Below, piece after piece: positions 15,177-26,726 of a stretch of DNA of 64,000 nt. A program made the translations under genes and the position numbers. The notes under the pieces are model-generated. The model was not told where the DNA came from. It saw nothing but the letters and a program-made list of their open reading frames with translations, and did not search any database. Source of the stretch: Myotis daubentonii (taxonomy: Eukaryota; Chordata; Mammalia; Chiroptera; Vespertilionidae); assembly GCF_963259705.1 (NCBI RefSeq), contig NC_081847.1, forward strand, positions 69,089,754 through 69,153,753, in the 5' to 3' direction. Position 1 is the stretch's first letter. Each line of letters begins with the position of its first letter.

Positions 15177-15254
15177 CAAGCAGGTCAAACTCGCGGCTAA
15201 CACGGGCCAAATAAAGAGGCGTGTGGCCGGCAGGCCGCGAGCTTGACCTGCTTG
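15177..15254. repeat. 21-bp inverted repeat (strong hairpin)
   Basis: Arms 15177-15197 and 15234-15254 match at 20 of 21 positions (core CAAGCAGGTCAA / TTGACCTGCTTG) around a 36-nt loop holding an AATAAA at 15210. It may be the core or end of a hAT-like MITE, or an RNA hairpin close to the candidate terminal segment at 15104-15166. Confidence 0.7.
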
Positions 15255-15319
15255 ATGTAGGCAGCGCAGATCGGGCAGCAGGCTATGGAGAGGTCCAGTC
15301 AGGGCTGTTACGGTAGAGC

Positions 15320-15537
15320 CGGCCCGTGAGAAGTACAGATTGGTCGTTACAAAATAGTCCGAGGGACATACCGTACAGCATAGGAAGTACAGTCAGTAAT
15401 GTTGTTAATAACTAGGTATGGTGTCAGGGGGATCACTTTGTAAAGTTTACGATTGTCTAAGCCCTATGCTGTACACCCTAAACGAATACAAAATAATACT
15501 GAATGTAAACTAACTGAAAATATATATAAAAAAAGAA
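15320..15537 (+). mobile_element. L1 3' end fragment
   Basis: Carries the conserved L1 tail phrases AACTAGGTATGGTGTCAG, GATCACTTTGTAAAGTTTAC, CCTATGCTGTACACCCTAAA and AATACAAAATAATACTGAAT, with an A-rich tail at 15521-15538. 5' truncated. Confidence 0.75.
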
Positions 15538-16580
15538 AGGCCGCCCCCTGGCCCCCGCTCCGCAGGCTCCTGCCCTGCGGGTCAGGGATGCAGTGACTGA
15601 GGAGCTCCTCTGCGTGAGGCCCTCACCTTGGAGATCCTTCCATTCTCTTCCCGGCCCTCCAGACCCTCCAGAAACGGCTCAGGACTAGCCAGGCGATAAG
15701 ACGCGTCACCCCCAGACGGTGACATGGCCCCTCCTCCCTCGTTTCGATTTCTGTCTCTAAACTTGAAGTTGACGTCTTCAGTCAGCTATTACCCCACCCC
15801 CACCCCCCGGAGAAATCGTAAAAGTTTTGCCCCGTCTGTCTGAGCTGGTAAATGGCCTCGGATGTGCAGGACCCGGTGGCTTGCTGCCAGGGCTCCCGTA
15901 GGCGCCTGTCCAGGGAGCCGCGCTCCTGGCCCGTTCGACTGCATTACAGGTATCGCCCGGCTCTCGGCTCCTCGTTTCTCACTCGCCTGTGGTCTGAAGC
16001 TGTCTCGGGTCCGACTCAGTTCCACACTCTCTGGTGGCCCCCCGGCTTGTCCTTCCTGGGGCCGGTGGTCTGTGCTCCCAGCTGGCCTTGGCCGCTCTGG
16101 TCCACGCTCCTCCTCCTCCTCCTCTATGACCTGCTCCTCTGGGTGGTTTGGTGTGAGTCTGTTTTTCCAGTTTCCTGTAAATGGATCAAAGAAGCTTGAG
16201 GTTGATGTAAGTCGGTGGGTCACACGTCACACTTGGGTGCCTTTTCCTGTGCCTGAGGGTGGCTACAGGCGCACGGGGTGCTTGGTGTCACGTCCTGGGG
16301 CTGCCCAGTGTGGGTGCCGCACCGGAAAGGCCTTCCTTGGCCATTTCCTCTCTGATCTTTGTTCTCCGTGAGCATGACACCCTGTCTTTCCAACCCGCTC
16401 TGTTAAGTCCTAAGAAAGGAAGCCGTTCTGCCTTGGTCCTCTGCAGACCACCCCCCAGGAGGCAGGGGCGGCAGTGTTCACCCCTCGGCGCTGTGCGGGC
16501 ACGCTGTGCGGCCGGGGAGCTCTGCTCCGGTGCAGGCGGCGGGAGCGCTGAGCCCTTCTCTCTGTTGCTTTTCCTCCCAG

Positions 16581-16720
16581 ACCATCCCCGGGGCAGCAAG
16601 TCCGGCGGCTGGAGCGGCAGCGATGAGAAGCGAGGATCGTCGCGTTCCGAGCACAACGCCAGCGCCAGCTCGAAGAGCCTCCTCCCGAAAGAGTCTCGGC
16701 TGGACCCCTTCTGGGACTAG
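16581..16720 (+). CDS. ZMYND8: ZMYND8 last coding exon
   Basis: Starts after TTTTCCTCCCAG and runs 140 nt to TAG at 16718-16720. With the preceding G it encodes DHPRGSKSGGWSGSDEKRGS, then a Ser-rich stretch, and ends SLLPKESRLDPFWD. The conserved terminal SRLDxFWD and in-phase joining fix the true C-terminus. The overlapping +1 frame stays open to a TGA at about 16790; it would be used only if the cassette exon at 14658 were included. Confidence 0.96.
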
Positions 16721-17978
16721 GGACAAGCCGTCCGCCCCCCGGAGGAAGAAGGCAGACCCCGGGCCGCCGGGGAGCGGCGCGGACACGTGAGGCGGGAGAC
16801 CACCCCCTCCGGCCCCGAGGACTCCACACAGACCCGGCCTTTCTTCCCACCGAGGGTCCCACACTACACACGCCCCCCGTAGCTCTGAGGACCGTCCACC
16901 CACAGGACTCACGCTTTAGGTGTAAATAATGTACAATTTGTGGATGTCGCTGAACTTAGAGTACCTTCCCCTTTTTATATTTGTATTGACTTTAACTTAT
17001 AAAAAAGAGAAAAGAAAAAGAAAAAAGAAAGGCGATTAGAAAAACACACCCAACCACACAAAGGACGTTCTGGTGTTGGAAGGGGTGGGCCGTGCCCGTC
17101 CGTCCGGAGGCGGCACCGGGACCGTGAGTTCCTTCCGGCGCAGGTTCCGTGCTGCCGTGGGCACCCCCCATCAGGCCATCGCCCCTTCCCTTCCCGACAC
17201 CGCGCTGCTGCTTCATCAGATGCGAGCTCTCTGGGCCCGGAGGACGCAGAAGGACGCGGGCAGGAGCTCGCTTCTGGGACGCTCCTCCTAAAAGGGAAAA
17301 CCCAGTGTCCTTGTTTACAGACGAGAAGCAGAAACCAGCCCCGCTCAGCGCAGCGCAGGAGAGAAGGACACCGGGCGTTTCGAGTCCTCGGGAACCGAGA
17401 GCAATCTCTCTTGTGCGTGGTGGCTCCTTCCGACACACTCACGCACTGGGGGAGAGGGCCTGTGCTTTGCGGCAGGGAGGACGGCCGAGCCTGGGAGGAA
17501 GCATGTCTGTAGTATTTATACGAGGGGATTTTACGTTTTTATGTAAGCATGAAACCAAGGCAGTGTGAGAGGACACGCCCGCCATGCTGTCTGTTACACT
17601 ACGAACGCCGTGGCCCCATTTTGTTTGTTGTGTAAAACAAAAAGCATTGAGCAAGCAGAGGGGGATGTATGTATATGAGGAAATTGTACGATATCATTCC
17701 AGCCCATCTTGTTGTACATTTTAGTCTCGTTTACTTTCTCTTCATTGCTGATAAGAGGATGCGGACTGTACAGTTTCCAGCTAGTTACCCATCTTAGAGA
17801 AGAAGTAAGAAGGCTGTATTAGAGGAAAACAGGAGAGAAAGAACATTTGTGAATTGCAGTTATCAAAAAAAAAAATAGCCTAGCTGGCCTTATTTGTGAA
17901 GCATAATTGCTTTTAGCATATGGAAGTATTTTTTCACATTTTCTTTGTATAAAATTTGTATTAAACTTAAATATCTTT
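16721..17978 (+). other. ZMYND8: ZMYND8 3'UTR
   Basis: About 1.26 kb after the stop. It contains an A-rich run near 17000-17032, several AU-rich stretches (a TATTTATA near 17513) and no SINE insertion that I can see. It ends with the ATTAAA at 17960. The end is inferred from the poly(A) signal and the GT-rich tract that follows (17984-18003). Confidence 0.8.
17960..17965 (+). terminator. ZMYND8: ZMYND8 poly(A) signal ATTAAA
   Basis: ATTAAA followed about 20-40 nt later by a GT-rich element (GGCGGTGTTTCTTTGTG). It is the best-placed signal for 3' end formation after the ZMYND8 stop. Cleavage probably falls near 17978. Confidence 0.75.
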
Positions 17979-18580
17979 TTTGACGGCGGTGTTTCTTTGT
18001 GACTGAGCCAGTAGACTCACAACACGGTATGCTCTTTGGGGTTCCTCCCCTTCTCCCCAGTTTCTTCAGACTCCTCACCTTTTTAAAATTAAACTGTTTT
18101 GGAAAAATGGCTTGGTCGTCCTCAAATCTGCAGTTTTCCATTGGGTCTGGATGGCCGCGTCAGGTTTTCACGGCCAAACACAGAGGCCAGGCCGTGAGCG
18201 GCCGCGCACATCTCCACGGCGGTGGGCACATCAGCAGTAAGGGCCCCTCGTCCAGTGCCCTGAGTGTTTTTGACCCAGATGTGAAGCAAGGGAAATCCTG
18301 GGTCAGTCTCGGAAAAACAGTGGGAGGGAGGGAGTTCCTCCCTGGCCAGGATGGAGGCCTCACTCCGAGCTGAGTGGGCAGCACGAGACTTCACATTGCC
18401 CGGCCCACCCTGGTCACTGAAATTTCATGTGTGATGCATGGATATATATCTATTTCATCCGTTTAAAAATATAAACGTTAGTCACAGCTCACAGGCTGTA
18501 CAGAATCGGAATGGGCTGCGTTGGCCTTCGGGTCATTTGCTGTGACAGGAAGCGAACAGGAATTTAAAAATAATTTCTTG

Positions 18581-18782
18581 CCCTAGCTGGTCCGGCTCAG
18601 TGGATAGACCATCGGCCTGTGGACTGCAGGGTTGGCTTCTGGTCAGGGGCACATGCCCAGGTTGCAGGCATGACCCCCAGTAGGGGGCGTGCAGGTGGCA
18701 GCCGATGAATGATTCTTCTCATTAATAATGTTTCTATCTCTCCCTCTCTGAAATCAATAAAAATGTATTAAAAAAACAAAAA
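18581..18782 (+). mobile_element. Ves SINE
   Basis: Forward orientation: head GCCCTAGCTGGTCCGGCTC, body CCCCAGTAGGGGGCGTGCAG, tail CTGAAATCAATAAAAATG then A-rich. Slightly diverged head. Confidence 0.9.
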
Positions 18783-18893
18783 ATATTTCTTCTTCAATTG
18801 CAGCTGATATCACTATTATGTTAGTTTCAGGTGTAAAGCATAGTGATTAGACACTTAGAAGGTGATCACCTGATAAGTTAGTACAAGATGGGA
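18783..18893 (-). mobile_element. L1 3' end fragment, reverse orientation
   Basis: Reads GTTAGTTTCAGGTGTAAAGC and GGTGATCACCTGATAAG, the complement of mammalian L1 terminal sequence. It abuts the SINE at 18782. Confidence 0.55.
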
Positions 18894-18903
18894 TATTTTG
18901 GAG

Positions 18904-18972
18904 CAGCGGTCGCCAACCTTTCAGACCTCACGGACCACCAGTGACCCGCGGACCACCAGTTGGCGACTGCTG
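18904..18972. mobile_element. Very short hAT-like MITE
   Basis: 69 bp with inverted ends CAGCGGTCGCCAAC and GTTGGCGACTGCTG. Flanks TTTTGGAG and GTTTAGAG agree at 6 of 8 positions. Probably an internally deleted, older hAT element. Confidence 0.6.
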
Positions 18973-19173
18973 GTTTAGAGTAGGACCAAGGGGTTCTGAA
19001 GGTGGGTTCACTAGCTCTTAACATGAGGAGCCTCTCTTGGGAGGGGACATTTGACCTGAATCCTGAATGAAGAGCTGGCTGTGGGATGAGTCGGTGGGTG
19101 AGCATCCAAGACAGAGTGAGCCAGCAAGTGCAAAGGGCCTGGGGCAGGTGTGAACTTGACGTGCTTAATGAAT

Positions 19174-19473
19174 AGCAAGGAGGCCGGTGTGGCTTAGATG
19201 AGTGAGAGAGGCAGGGAGGCCACTGTTTGTGGGGCGTGGTCCGAGGCCTTCCCACAGTGGGCTGTGATTTTCTCTTTGTCCTTGGTCAGGAGTCAACCCA
19301 AAAAGTGCTGTTCGCTATTCTCATGTGACCTCCCACTGGCCCTTGTAGAAACAGGCCCAGTGAGTGACTAGCTCAAGACTACAGAACTCTTGAAATCTAA
19401 CTGAACTATTGAACTGCTCTTTCTGGAGATGGAGTATTCTTGTCATTTTTTAACTTCAAAAATGTTTAGTTTC
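19174..19473. repeat. 300-bp duplicated segment, copy A
   Basis: Nearly collinear with 20860-21159; I count roughly 20 differences (about 93% identity) and no net indel. It starts at AGCAAGGAGGCCGGTG and ends at AAAATGTTTAGTTTC. It may be part of an older interspersed repeat that was duplicated locally. Confidence 0.85.
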
Positions 19474-19760
19474 CTTTTTTATTGGGCATGGATGTGCACC
19501 TTCCCGGCATCCTCTCATTTTATCCTGAAGACCACGGAGTGGGTGGCACAGCCCCATTTTAGGGGAAGAGGCCGAGGCTGTGAGAGGGGAAGGCATAGTC
19601 ACCCCACTGTCATCTTTCGGCTCCAACAAGGCAGGCCCTTTCTCGTCTCTGGGCCCTTGCTTGGCACGCCCTGCCGTGTTGTTCTCCAGGTCATCCTTCA
19701 GATGCCACCTCTGTAGCCACTCCCCACCCACAGCCCTGTTATCCTCTGTCTCGGACGCTT

Positions 19761-19960
19761 TTTAAAAGTAAGTTCTTACTGATTTTTAGAGAGGAAGGGA
19801 GAGAGAGAGAAACATCATGAGAAATATTCATCTGCTGCCTCCTGCACACCCCTTACTGGGGATCAAGCCTGCAGCCTCGGCATGTGCCCTGACGGAATCA
19901 AACCGGCGACCTCATGGTACACATAGGACACTCAATCCACTGAGCCACACCGGCCGGGCA
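19761..19960 (-). mobile_element. Ves SINE
   Basis: Reverse-oriented: tail near 19765, GAGAGGAAGGGAGAGAGAG, then the tRNA-like head ending GAGCCACACCGGCCGGGC. Intact length, slightly diverged. Confidence 0.88.
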
Positions 19961-20859
19961 GTCTCAACCTCATCCCCGGTCAAAGTTTACTGTCTCCTTC
20001 ACTGCTGTGTCCCCTAATCTCACCCGACTCCAGGCCTCGCCACCCTGGCCGCAGCTTCCTGTACAAGAAAGTAGAGAAATGGTTATTTTCAAATAAATTG
20101 TTGCATTTCACTTTTCCTATTGACTTCACTAGGTAATAGTCATAGGCCTCAAATGTGAGAAGGGGGCCCTGGGTTAGTCCCGCCCAGCCACCCGGGTCTC
20201 CGGCCTGTGCGTCCCCGAGTCCACATTTGCAAACCAACGCAGAGGGTGTTTCCTCCCCCTTTCTGTGCACAAGTGGCAGCGTTTGATACACACTCTTCTG
20301 TCCTGTCCCCTTTTTTATGTGACCTAAAGCCTGGCTGCTGCTCCATGTTGTTACGGTCTAGCGCGGCCCTGCATTGTGGGAGAGGACAGTGCCTGTCACA
20401 GCCCTCAGTTGAGGGTATGCAGATGGTCACAGCCCTCAGTTGATGGCATGCAGATGGGCAGGGAAACAGGGAGGGGCCCCTGGGACTCATCCCAGGCGGC
20501 TGTGCGGGAGGGTCAGGAGTGGTCAGATAAGAGGGGAAGGACTTGGCCGATCCAGACAGGACTGGGGGCCCTTCTTCCTCTGACTGTAGTCTGGGTCCAG
20601 CGTTTCCAGATGCCCAATGTCTCTGACTCCATGAATGAGGAGAGGAGGGAGGGCACCATGGGCTCTGCCATGGTCCTTGCTCTTTTCTCTTAGCAACGGC
20701 CAGGCAGGGGCCAGGACCGGCCAGGATGGTCTAGGGGTGATCGTGAATGCAATTAAGTTCTCTCGCCACCTGGTGGCCACTATGCAGAACTGCAGCCCCG
20801 AGAGCTGGAGCAGGGAGAAAGGTGGGCTGAGTGGTTCATTCAGGGCGCTCTGTATGAGC

Positions 20860-21159
20860 AGCAAGGAGGCCGGTGGGGCTTAGGTGGGTGAGAGGAGCAG
20901 GGAGGCCGCCGTTTGTGGGGGGTGGTCCGAGGCCTTCCCACAGTGGGCTGTGATTTTCCCTTTGTCCTTGGTCATGAGTCATCCCAAAAAGTGCTGTTCG
21001 CTATTCTCATGTGACCTCCCACTGGCCCTTGTAGAAACAGGTCCAGTGAGTGACTAGCTCCAGGCTACAGAGCTCATGAAATCTAACTGAACGATCGAAC
21101 TGCTCTTTCTGGAGATGGGGTACTCTTGTCATTTTTTAACTTCAAAAATGTTTAGTTTC
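20860..21159. repeat. 300-bp duplicated segment, copy B
   Basis: Direct repeat of 19174-19473, offset by 1686 bp. The flanks differ from those of copy A. Confidence 0.85.
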
Positions 21160-21379
21160 TGGAGACAAGTGCTGAACAAAACCGGTGCGGCCTCTGCCCT
21201 GACCCACCTGCTGTCCTCACTGGGAAGCCCCGTCAAATGTGCATATAACGCTGGGGCCGCGCACTGACGGTAGACGAGCAGGGCGCGGGGAGTGCGATGG
21301 TGTGACTGCCTACGGCCCCTCTGAGAAGCTGCCTGTGAGCACACACTCACAGAGCCGGGGGACGGAGCCGGGGTTTCTG

Positions 21380-21570
21380 GGGCAGCGATTCTAAACTCCG
21401 GCTGAACACTGGAAGCACCTGGGAGATATAAAACAAACCAGAAATGCCCAGATGCCACTTCCCTGGTAACGACAACGGTCTCTCTCGGGCTCGGGCATCT
21501 GTACCGTTTGCAAAGCTGCTCAGGTGCCCCTAATGGGCAGCCAGAACTGAGAGCTACTAACCTGGTTGCA
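21380..21570. mobile_element. MER5-like hAT-Charlie relic
   Basis: Ends resemble MER5 (CAGCGATTCTAAACTCCGGC, GGAAGCACCTGGGAGA, GCTCAGGTGCCCCTAATG). Old and diverged; the right end is uncertain. Confidence 0.5.
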
Positions 21571-21816
21571 GGAACATCCCAGGTAGAAGGAAGAGCAAAA
21601 GTAAAAGGCCTGAGGCGGGAACCTGGCATCGTTCGGGAAAGAAGGCAGGAGCCAGAACGGAGGGCTCTGGGGAGGGGGTGGGGCTGAGGAGCTCAGAGAG
21701 GGAGAGAGGGCGGCTGAGGTGGGAGGTGAGATGGGTGTGTCTGCATTGGTTAAACCTAGGTTCCACGTGGGTGTATCTGACAATTGAGTCTAAGTACCTG
21801 AGATATTTAATTGGCT

Positions 21817-22060
21817 GAACCTGGATACCATCTTGGTCTATCAGATAGACCAAATGGTCGGCAAACTGCAGCTCGCGAGCCACATGTGGCTCTTTGGTCC
21901 CTTGAGTGTGGCTCTTCCACAAAATACTGACTTCTGCGCAACAGCCACGAAGTTTCAGTCGCACTGTAGGTGCGCACCCGCACGTGGTATTTTGTGGCTC
22001 TCGAGCTTCAGTTTGCCGACCACTTGGTCTATCTGATCGACCAAAATGGTATCCAGGTTC
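21817..22060. repeat. Large palindrome enclosing a hAT MITE
   Basis: Arms 21817-21868 and 22009-22060 (52 bp each) are inverted copies with 3 mismatches. The inner parts (TGGTCGGCAAACTG / CAGTTTGCCGACCA) are ends of a hAT family. The outer parts (GAACCTGGATACCAT) extend beyond the usual ends. The interior has GAGCCACATGTGGCTC-type sequence. Confidence 0.85.
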
Positions 22061-23919
22061 AACCATCTGATCATCTGATTGGTTGAGAGTAGTTCACGTA
22101 CTTACAGTCCACCTGCAAGGGAGGCTGGAGATGTGAGATTCTGCCTGCTTCTGGTGCAGACTCCTGAGGTGGGAAATCGTCCACACAAAAGGCCCCGGGT
22201 TGACAAAAACATTGATAGCACCCACTGCAGAACTGTCCAAAGTTTCTGTCAGTCAGGTCAGTCATAGAGAGCAGAATCTATCCAGCCAGTTAGAGCAGAA
22301 GGGTTTGGTAAACCCACAGGTGTGGAATCTGTACTGTGTCAATTTGGCTAGGCTGGGAACTACATTTCCCAGAATCCCTTTCCTTGAATGGTTCTAAGTT
22401 AGAATTGACCAAAAGAGCAACTTGTGTGAGATTTTTGAAGGTGGATAGGGAAGCAGTGTTAGGGGCAGAAACAGAACACTGGGGACTAGCTATTAGTTAT
22501 AAGAAATACTTAGGAGAACTATTCATCATGCGCTGTTAACTGTGATTGTTTTTGTTCTGATTAAAGACAGCACATTCTAACCTGGCGGGGAGTTATACAG
22601 GGGACCCGGGAGCTCACCTGCAAATGCTGTTCATCCTCTCCATCGGGAGGTGCCTGTTATATAACAACCTTGTTGAGGAAAGGAAACAATGGAGTCTCGG
22701 ACGTCCCCTGCCCTTTGCAAACCCTCAGCCCACGTTGCTTGTAACCATTATACCCATTCTTACTCCTTTTGCCCACTTCCCCACGTAATCTGCGTCCTTG
22801 TACCCCATATCAGCCGCTGGCTTATGGGGGGAGGGTGCAGAGCAGATTTTCGTGGGTGACCTGCTGCTCCCCCATGCTGCCGGCATTATTGTAATAAATG
22901 CTCATATATGATTCAACCTGTCCCTGCTGAATTGGCTCAAATAGTGCCAGGCAGCCGACCCCTTGGTTGTCCAGTTTCAGCTGCAGCCTCTTTCCTTGCA
23001 AGGTCACTGTGGCGAAACCTGGCGACAGACAGCTGCAGACGTGGCAGCAGGCTCCCTGGCCCTTGCTGACCTCAGCGCTGCGTCCAGGTCTTCTTGACTC
23101 CTGGACTCCAGTGCCTGGCCCACCCCTGGATGGTTGGCTGCAGAAGTGAGGGCTCCCCGTTGATTTATCTACTCACTCGGGTGGCTGGATGTGCCCCACG
23201 GCTTTTCAGATTGCCTGGCTGTTGACCCCCTATTCCCCCTTTCAGACCCTCACTTCCCCAGCTCCTCCCACCCCGGGATAAGGTCCAATTCCCATCAGAT
23301 ATTACTTACGCCAAACACCTGGGCCAGACCTGGCTGCCTCCCTGATTGGATCTGATTGGGACATGATGCGTATTTACAGAATCACTAGGAAGATGGAGAA
23401 AGCCACACGGCGGGACTGAGTCACCAGTGGGAGTGGGGGTTGCGGTTGAGGATGGGTGGGGGTGGTGCTGCTCCCGCAGGATCAGGTCGGCCCGCACCAG
23501 CTTTGCTCTGGTCAGCACCTGCAGGCACACGCCCCCTGTGCAGCCACCGTTCTCCCCACTGACCTCGTACCTATACAGTCTCTGACCGCACTGACTGGGG
23601 GCCCTACCGGCTCCAGATCCTGGCTGTAAGGGAGTCTGCGGGGCAGCTCCAGCTTTCTGGCCTCTTCAGCTCAGGAAAGCACAGCAGAAGGAGGGGTGGC
23701 TGGATGTCGAACAAGCCAGTTCTCACCGAGATGTGGCCGGGGATTAAACCTTTGGCTTTGCCATCTGGGCCAGGACATGGTGTTAATGGGAAACCGTTGT
23801 CTACCTGGCCCAGCATATAGCCCAAGGCCAGGGCAGTTGGGCACTAGACAGCTTGTTAAAACAACCCAGCACTGACCTTCGTTCACCTTGATAAACGGAA
23901 GAAGAAGGGAGGTTCATTT

Positions 23920-24085
23920 ATGCAGCATCTCCTATATTTCAGGCAATTTACGTACATTGCATTGTAATAACCTGCTTTTTGCAGCTGATAACATCAGGCC
24001 CAGAGAGACTGAGAAAGCGGCCTGAGGTCACACAGCTATTTAGTTGCAGAAGCTGAACTTGACCCCAGTCTGATGACACACAAAA
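23920..24085 (+). repeat. MIR-like relic
   Basis: Contains CAGCTGATAACATCAGGCCC, a GAGGTCACACAGCTATTTAG stretch and an AACTTGACCCCAGTCTGATG stretch, all typical of MIR. Confidence 0.65.
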
Positions 24086-24249
24086 AATGCCTGCTCTTAA
24101 CCATTACTATACCTTTGTCACTATTGGAGAAGCTTTTGTATAAAAGCCACTCATTCACTCACTCACTCATTCATTCTTAATTAGGTACTCATTCTCAGCT
24201 GGGCAGTTTCAGGTGCTGGGGACAGTGGTGGACAAAACGGACAGAGGTA

Positions 24250-24473
24250 CTGCCTGACTGGTGTGGCTCAGTGGTTGAGCATTGACCTATGAACCAGGAG
24301 GTCACGGTTTGATTCCTGGTCAGGGCACACGCCCGGGTTGCGTGCAGGAGGCAGCCAGCCGATCAATGATTCTCTCTCATCATTGATGCTTCTATCTCTC
24401 TCTCTCTCTCTCCCTTCCTCTCTGAAATCAATAAAAAATATTAAGAAAGAGTAGTATAAAGAAAAACCACACA
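24250..24473 (+). mobile_element. Ves SINE with target-site duplication
   Basis: Forward, full-length, tail CTGAAATCAATAAAAAATA. Direct repeats of 16 bp, 15 matching, flank it: AAAACGGACAGAGGTA at 24234-24249 and AAAACAGACAGAGGTA at 24474-24489. This indicates L1-mediated insertion and modest age. Confidence 0.95.
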
Positions 24474-26726
24474 AAAACAGACAGAGGTAGATATAGGGTA
24501 GTGGTTAAGATGGGAATTACAAACTGCTCCCAGGGCCAGGCCGAGAACAGAAACCAGAGGAACAAGTTGGGGGGGGCGGGGGGAGTAGACACAGACATGC
24601 TTTCTTTGTAAATGAAACAGGTTAGAATAGATTTGTGCATGATTTTTTCTCCTTGTAACATGCAGGTGCCCTGGTTTAGTAGTTGTTTTTCCCTTTTGAT
24701 AGAAAAATATTTCTCCACTATAAAGAACACAGCCAGCGTGTGTGATGCTCAATGGTAACTGGTACTTGGCCTCAGTGTGTCAGGGAGACAATAGGTTGTG
24801 GTGGGGACTGTGGCAAACAGGCGAGCCTGGAGAGCAGGCAACATTTAAAGTTGGGCAGAGCTCAGGGACAAGCGCTTCCCAGCCCTGCGGGGCCGATGGC
24901 TCCTGAGGCCACCACGTGCCCGGCTGCCTCCCAGCACAGACACTCCTCTCTACTGGGATCTCCATGTGGCCACAAGTCAGTGGACCACCGAAGCCTGGGC
25001 GGGGCCTGAAGGAGATGCTTTGGGAAGCCTTTCAAGGGCACCTGCGGGCGGCACAGACCGGCCGTGGCATCGCACTGCCCTCTGGTGGTCACCGGGAGCA
25101 CAGCTCCGCCAGCGCGGAGCTAGGGCTGACAGGTGCTGGGAGAATGGTCCAGCTTCTCCACTCGGATTCTCCTTTACCCAGAGTGACTGCAGACCATGCA
25201 ACAGCCCGGAGCCATCTCTAAAGCATCATGCGGGAACGAAGACGGGCACGGGTGGCGTTCTCTCTGGGCCCGTTTACTAGTGTATGGACTAGACCAGGCC
25301 AAACGAGGTGGCAAACCAGAAGCTTGAGGAACGTGGGCAGAGGCTGGGCAGGGCCACGAGGGAGCTTTCTGGGGCTTGGAAATATCTTCCCTCTCGATCT
25401 GGGTGGCGCTCACCCAAGGGCAATCACAGGTAAAATACGTCAAGATGCATACTTGCGCTTTGTGCAGTGAACTGTCTAGATTATAAAGTACAGCTAGAAA
25501 ATCTCCTTTAAGTTCACGGAGAGTCCGTGACCAAAGGCCCTGCCCCCATCCTTCCCACTCCAAGCCATTCTCCCCACAGTGGCCGTTCTCCTGCTTAAAA
25601 CGCTGGTGTCCTCGTTGGATCTGGAATGAAACCCTACTCCAATAAACAAAATCCATGACCACAAGGGTCCAACCGGATCCGACCCGCCGTGCCCTCTGCC
25701 CCCTGGCCTCTGCCCAGGCCTCTGGCACTCGGGCCGCCTTTCTCTTCCTGCAGCCGGACAGCTCCCTCCTGCTCACCCGGGAGCTCTGAACCTCTGGCCT
25801 CTTCCTGGAACGCATCCTCCGGCTTTTCTCACCATCCGGGTCTGATCTCGGCTGTCACCCGTGCAGAGGTGACAGCACCGCATCACCCCACCCGCAGCCA
25901 GGGTCTGAGGAGGAAGGCAGCCCCCATCGCTGGCCGAGCAGCGCCAGGCCAGGCATTCTGAAAGTCAAAATCTCAACCCACAAGAAGGCCCGCCGTGAAT
26001 CCCCCTGGACAGCACGGGCCACTGTGTGGAGCCCGAACGCTGCTCTGGATACACACTGGGACACTCCCAGGACCCCCTTCGACGGGTCTCCTTGATGTTG
26101 GCTGGCCTCAGCCTCCGGGTCCGCCTTCTCCGCCCCCTGAGGTCACGTGGCCTGCTCTCTCCTCCTGACCTTGAAAGGGGACGCGGTGTGACTCAAGCGG
26201 GAAGCCAGTCTGTGCCGGGCGGGCGTGTGGAGGAAGAGGGTGTGTGTGTGCTGGTTTCCTGCTCGGCCCCCGGCCCTCTCCACCTTTCTTCCCGTGGACA
26301 AGGCTGGTGAGTGAGAAAGCCTGGGTGGCACATGCATCTGCCTGCTTCCTGGTGTGTTCCCTGGCGGGAATGTCAGCTCCGTGAGGGTAGGGACGGCTTC
26401 TGGCCGTTTGCACCCGGAAGTCGAGAAGAGCGCCTGGTAAATGGCTGACCCCTTGACCCCGCCTGACCAGGTGGGATGAATGAGTGGCTGCAGCACCACC
26501 ACTCACACCTGCCAGGACTTGCCTGGTGTCCCGGCCCAGACCGCTGACACCACCAGGGCCCTGCTTTGGCGGCAGTGGCTCGGCAGAGGCGAGGCTCCCT
26601 GGGATGGGGCAAGGAGGAGGTCGTCTGATTCACAGAACTGGTTTCCTCCGCCTTCGCACTGCACCGTGAGGCCCACGGGGAAGGGCTGGTGTTGTCATTT
26701 GGGGGGAGACTGTGGCTAGAAACAAG

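Larger units (their letters stand above)
10791..16580 (+). other. ZMYND8 last intron, 5.8 kb
   Basis: Holds the cassette exon at 14658-14728, two L1 tails, a MITE-like relic, a short C-run at 12710-12720 and the hairpin at 15177-15254. The remaining sequence, including 13680-14650, is unique with nothing further recognised. Confidence 0.75.

Noticed and set aside
16410..16912. Long - strand ORFs antisense to the last ZMYND8 exon
   Set aside because: GC-rich antisense frames opposite a proven exon; no start context or family match.
25174..25815. 213-residue - strand ORF in the intergenic interval
   Set aside because: No domain recognised, overlapping frames on the other strand, GC-rich composition; no poly(A) or splice evidence.
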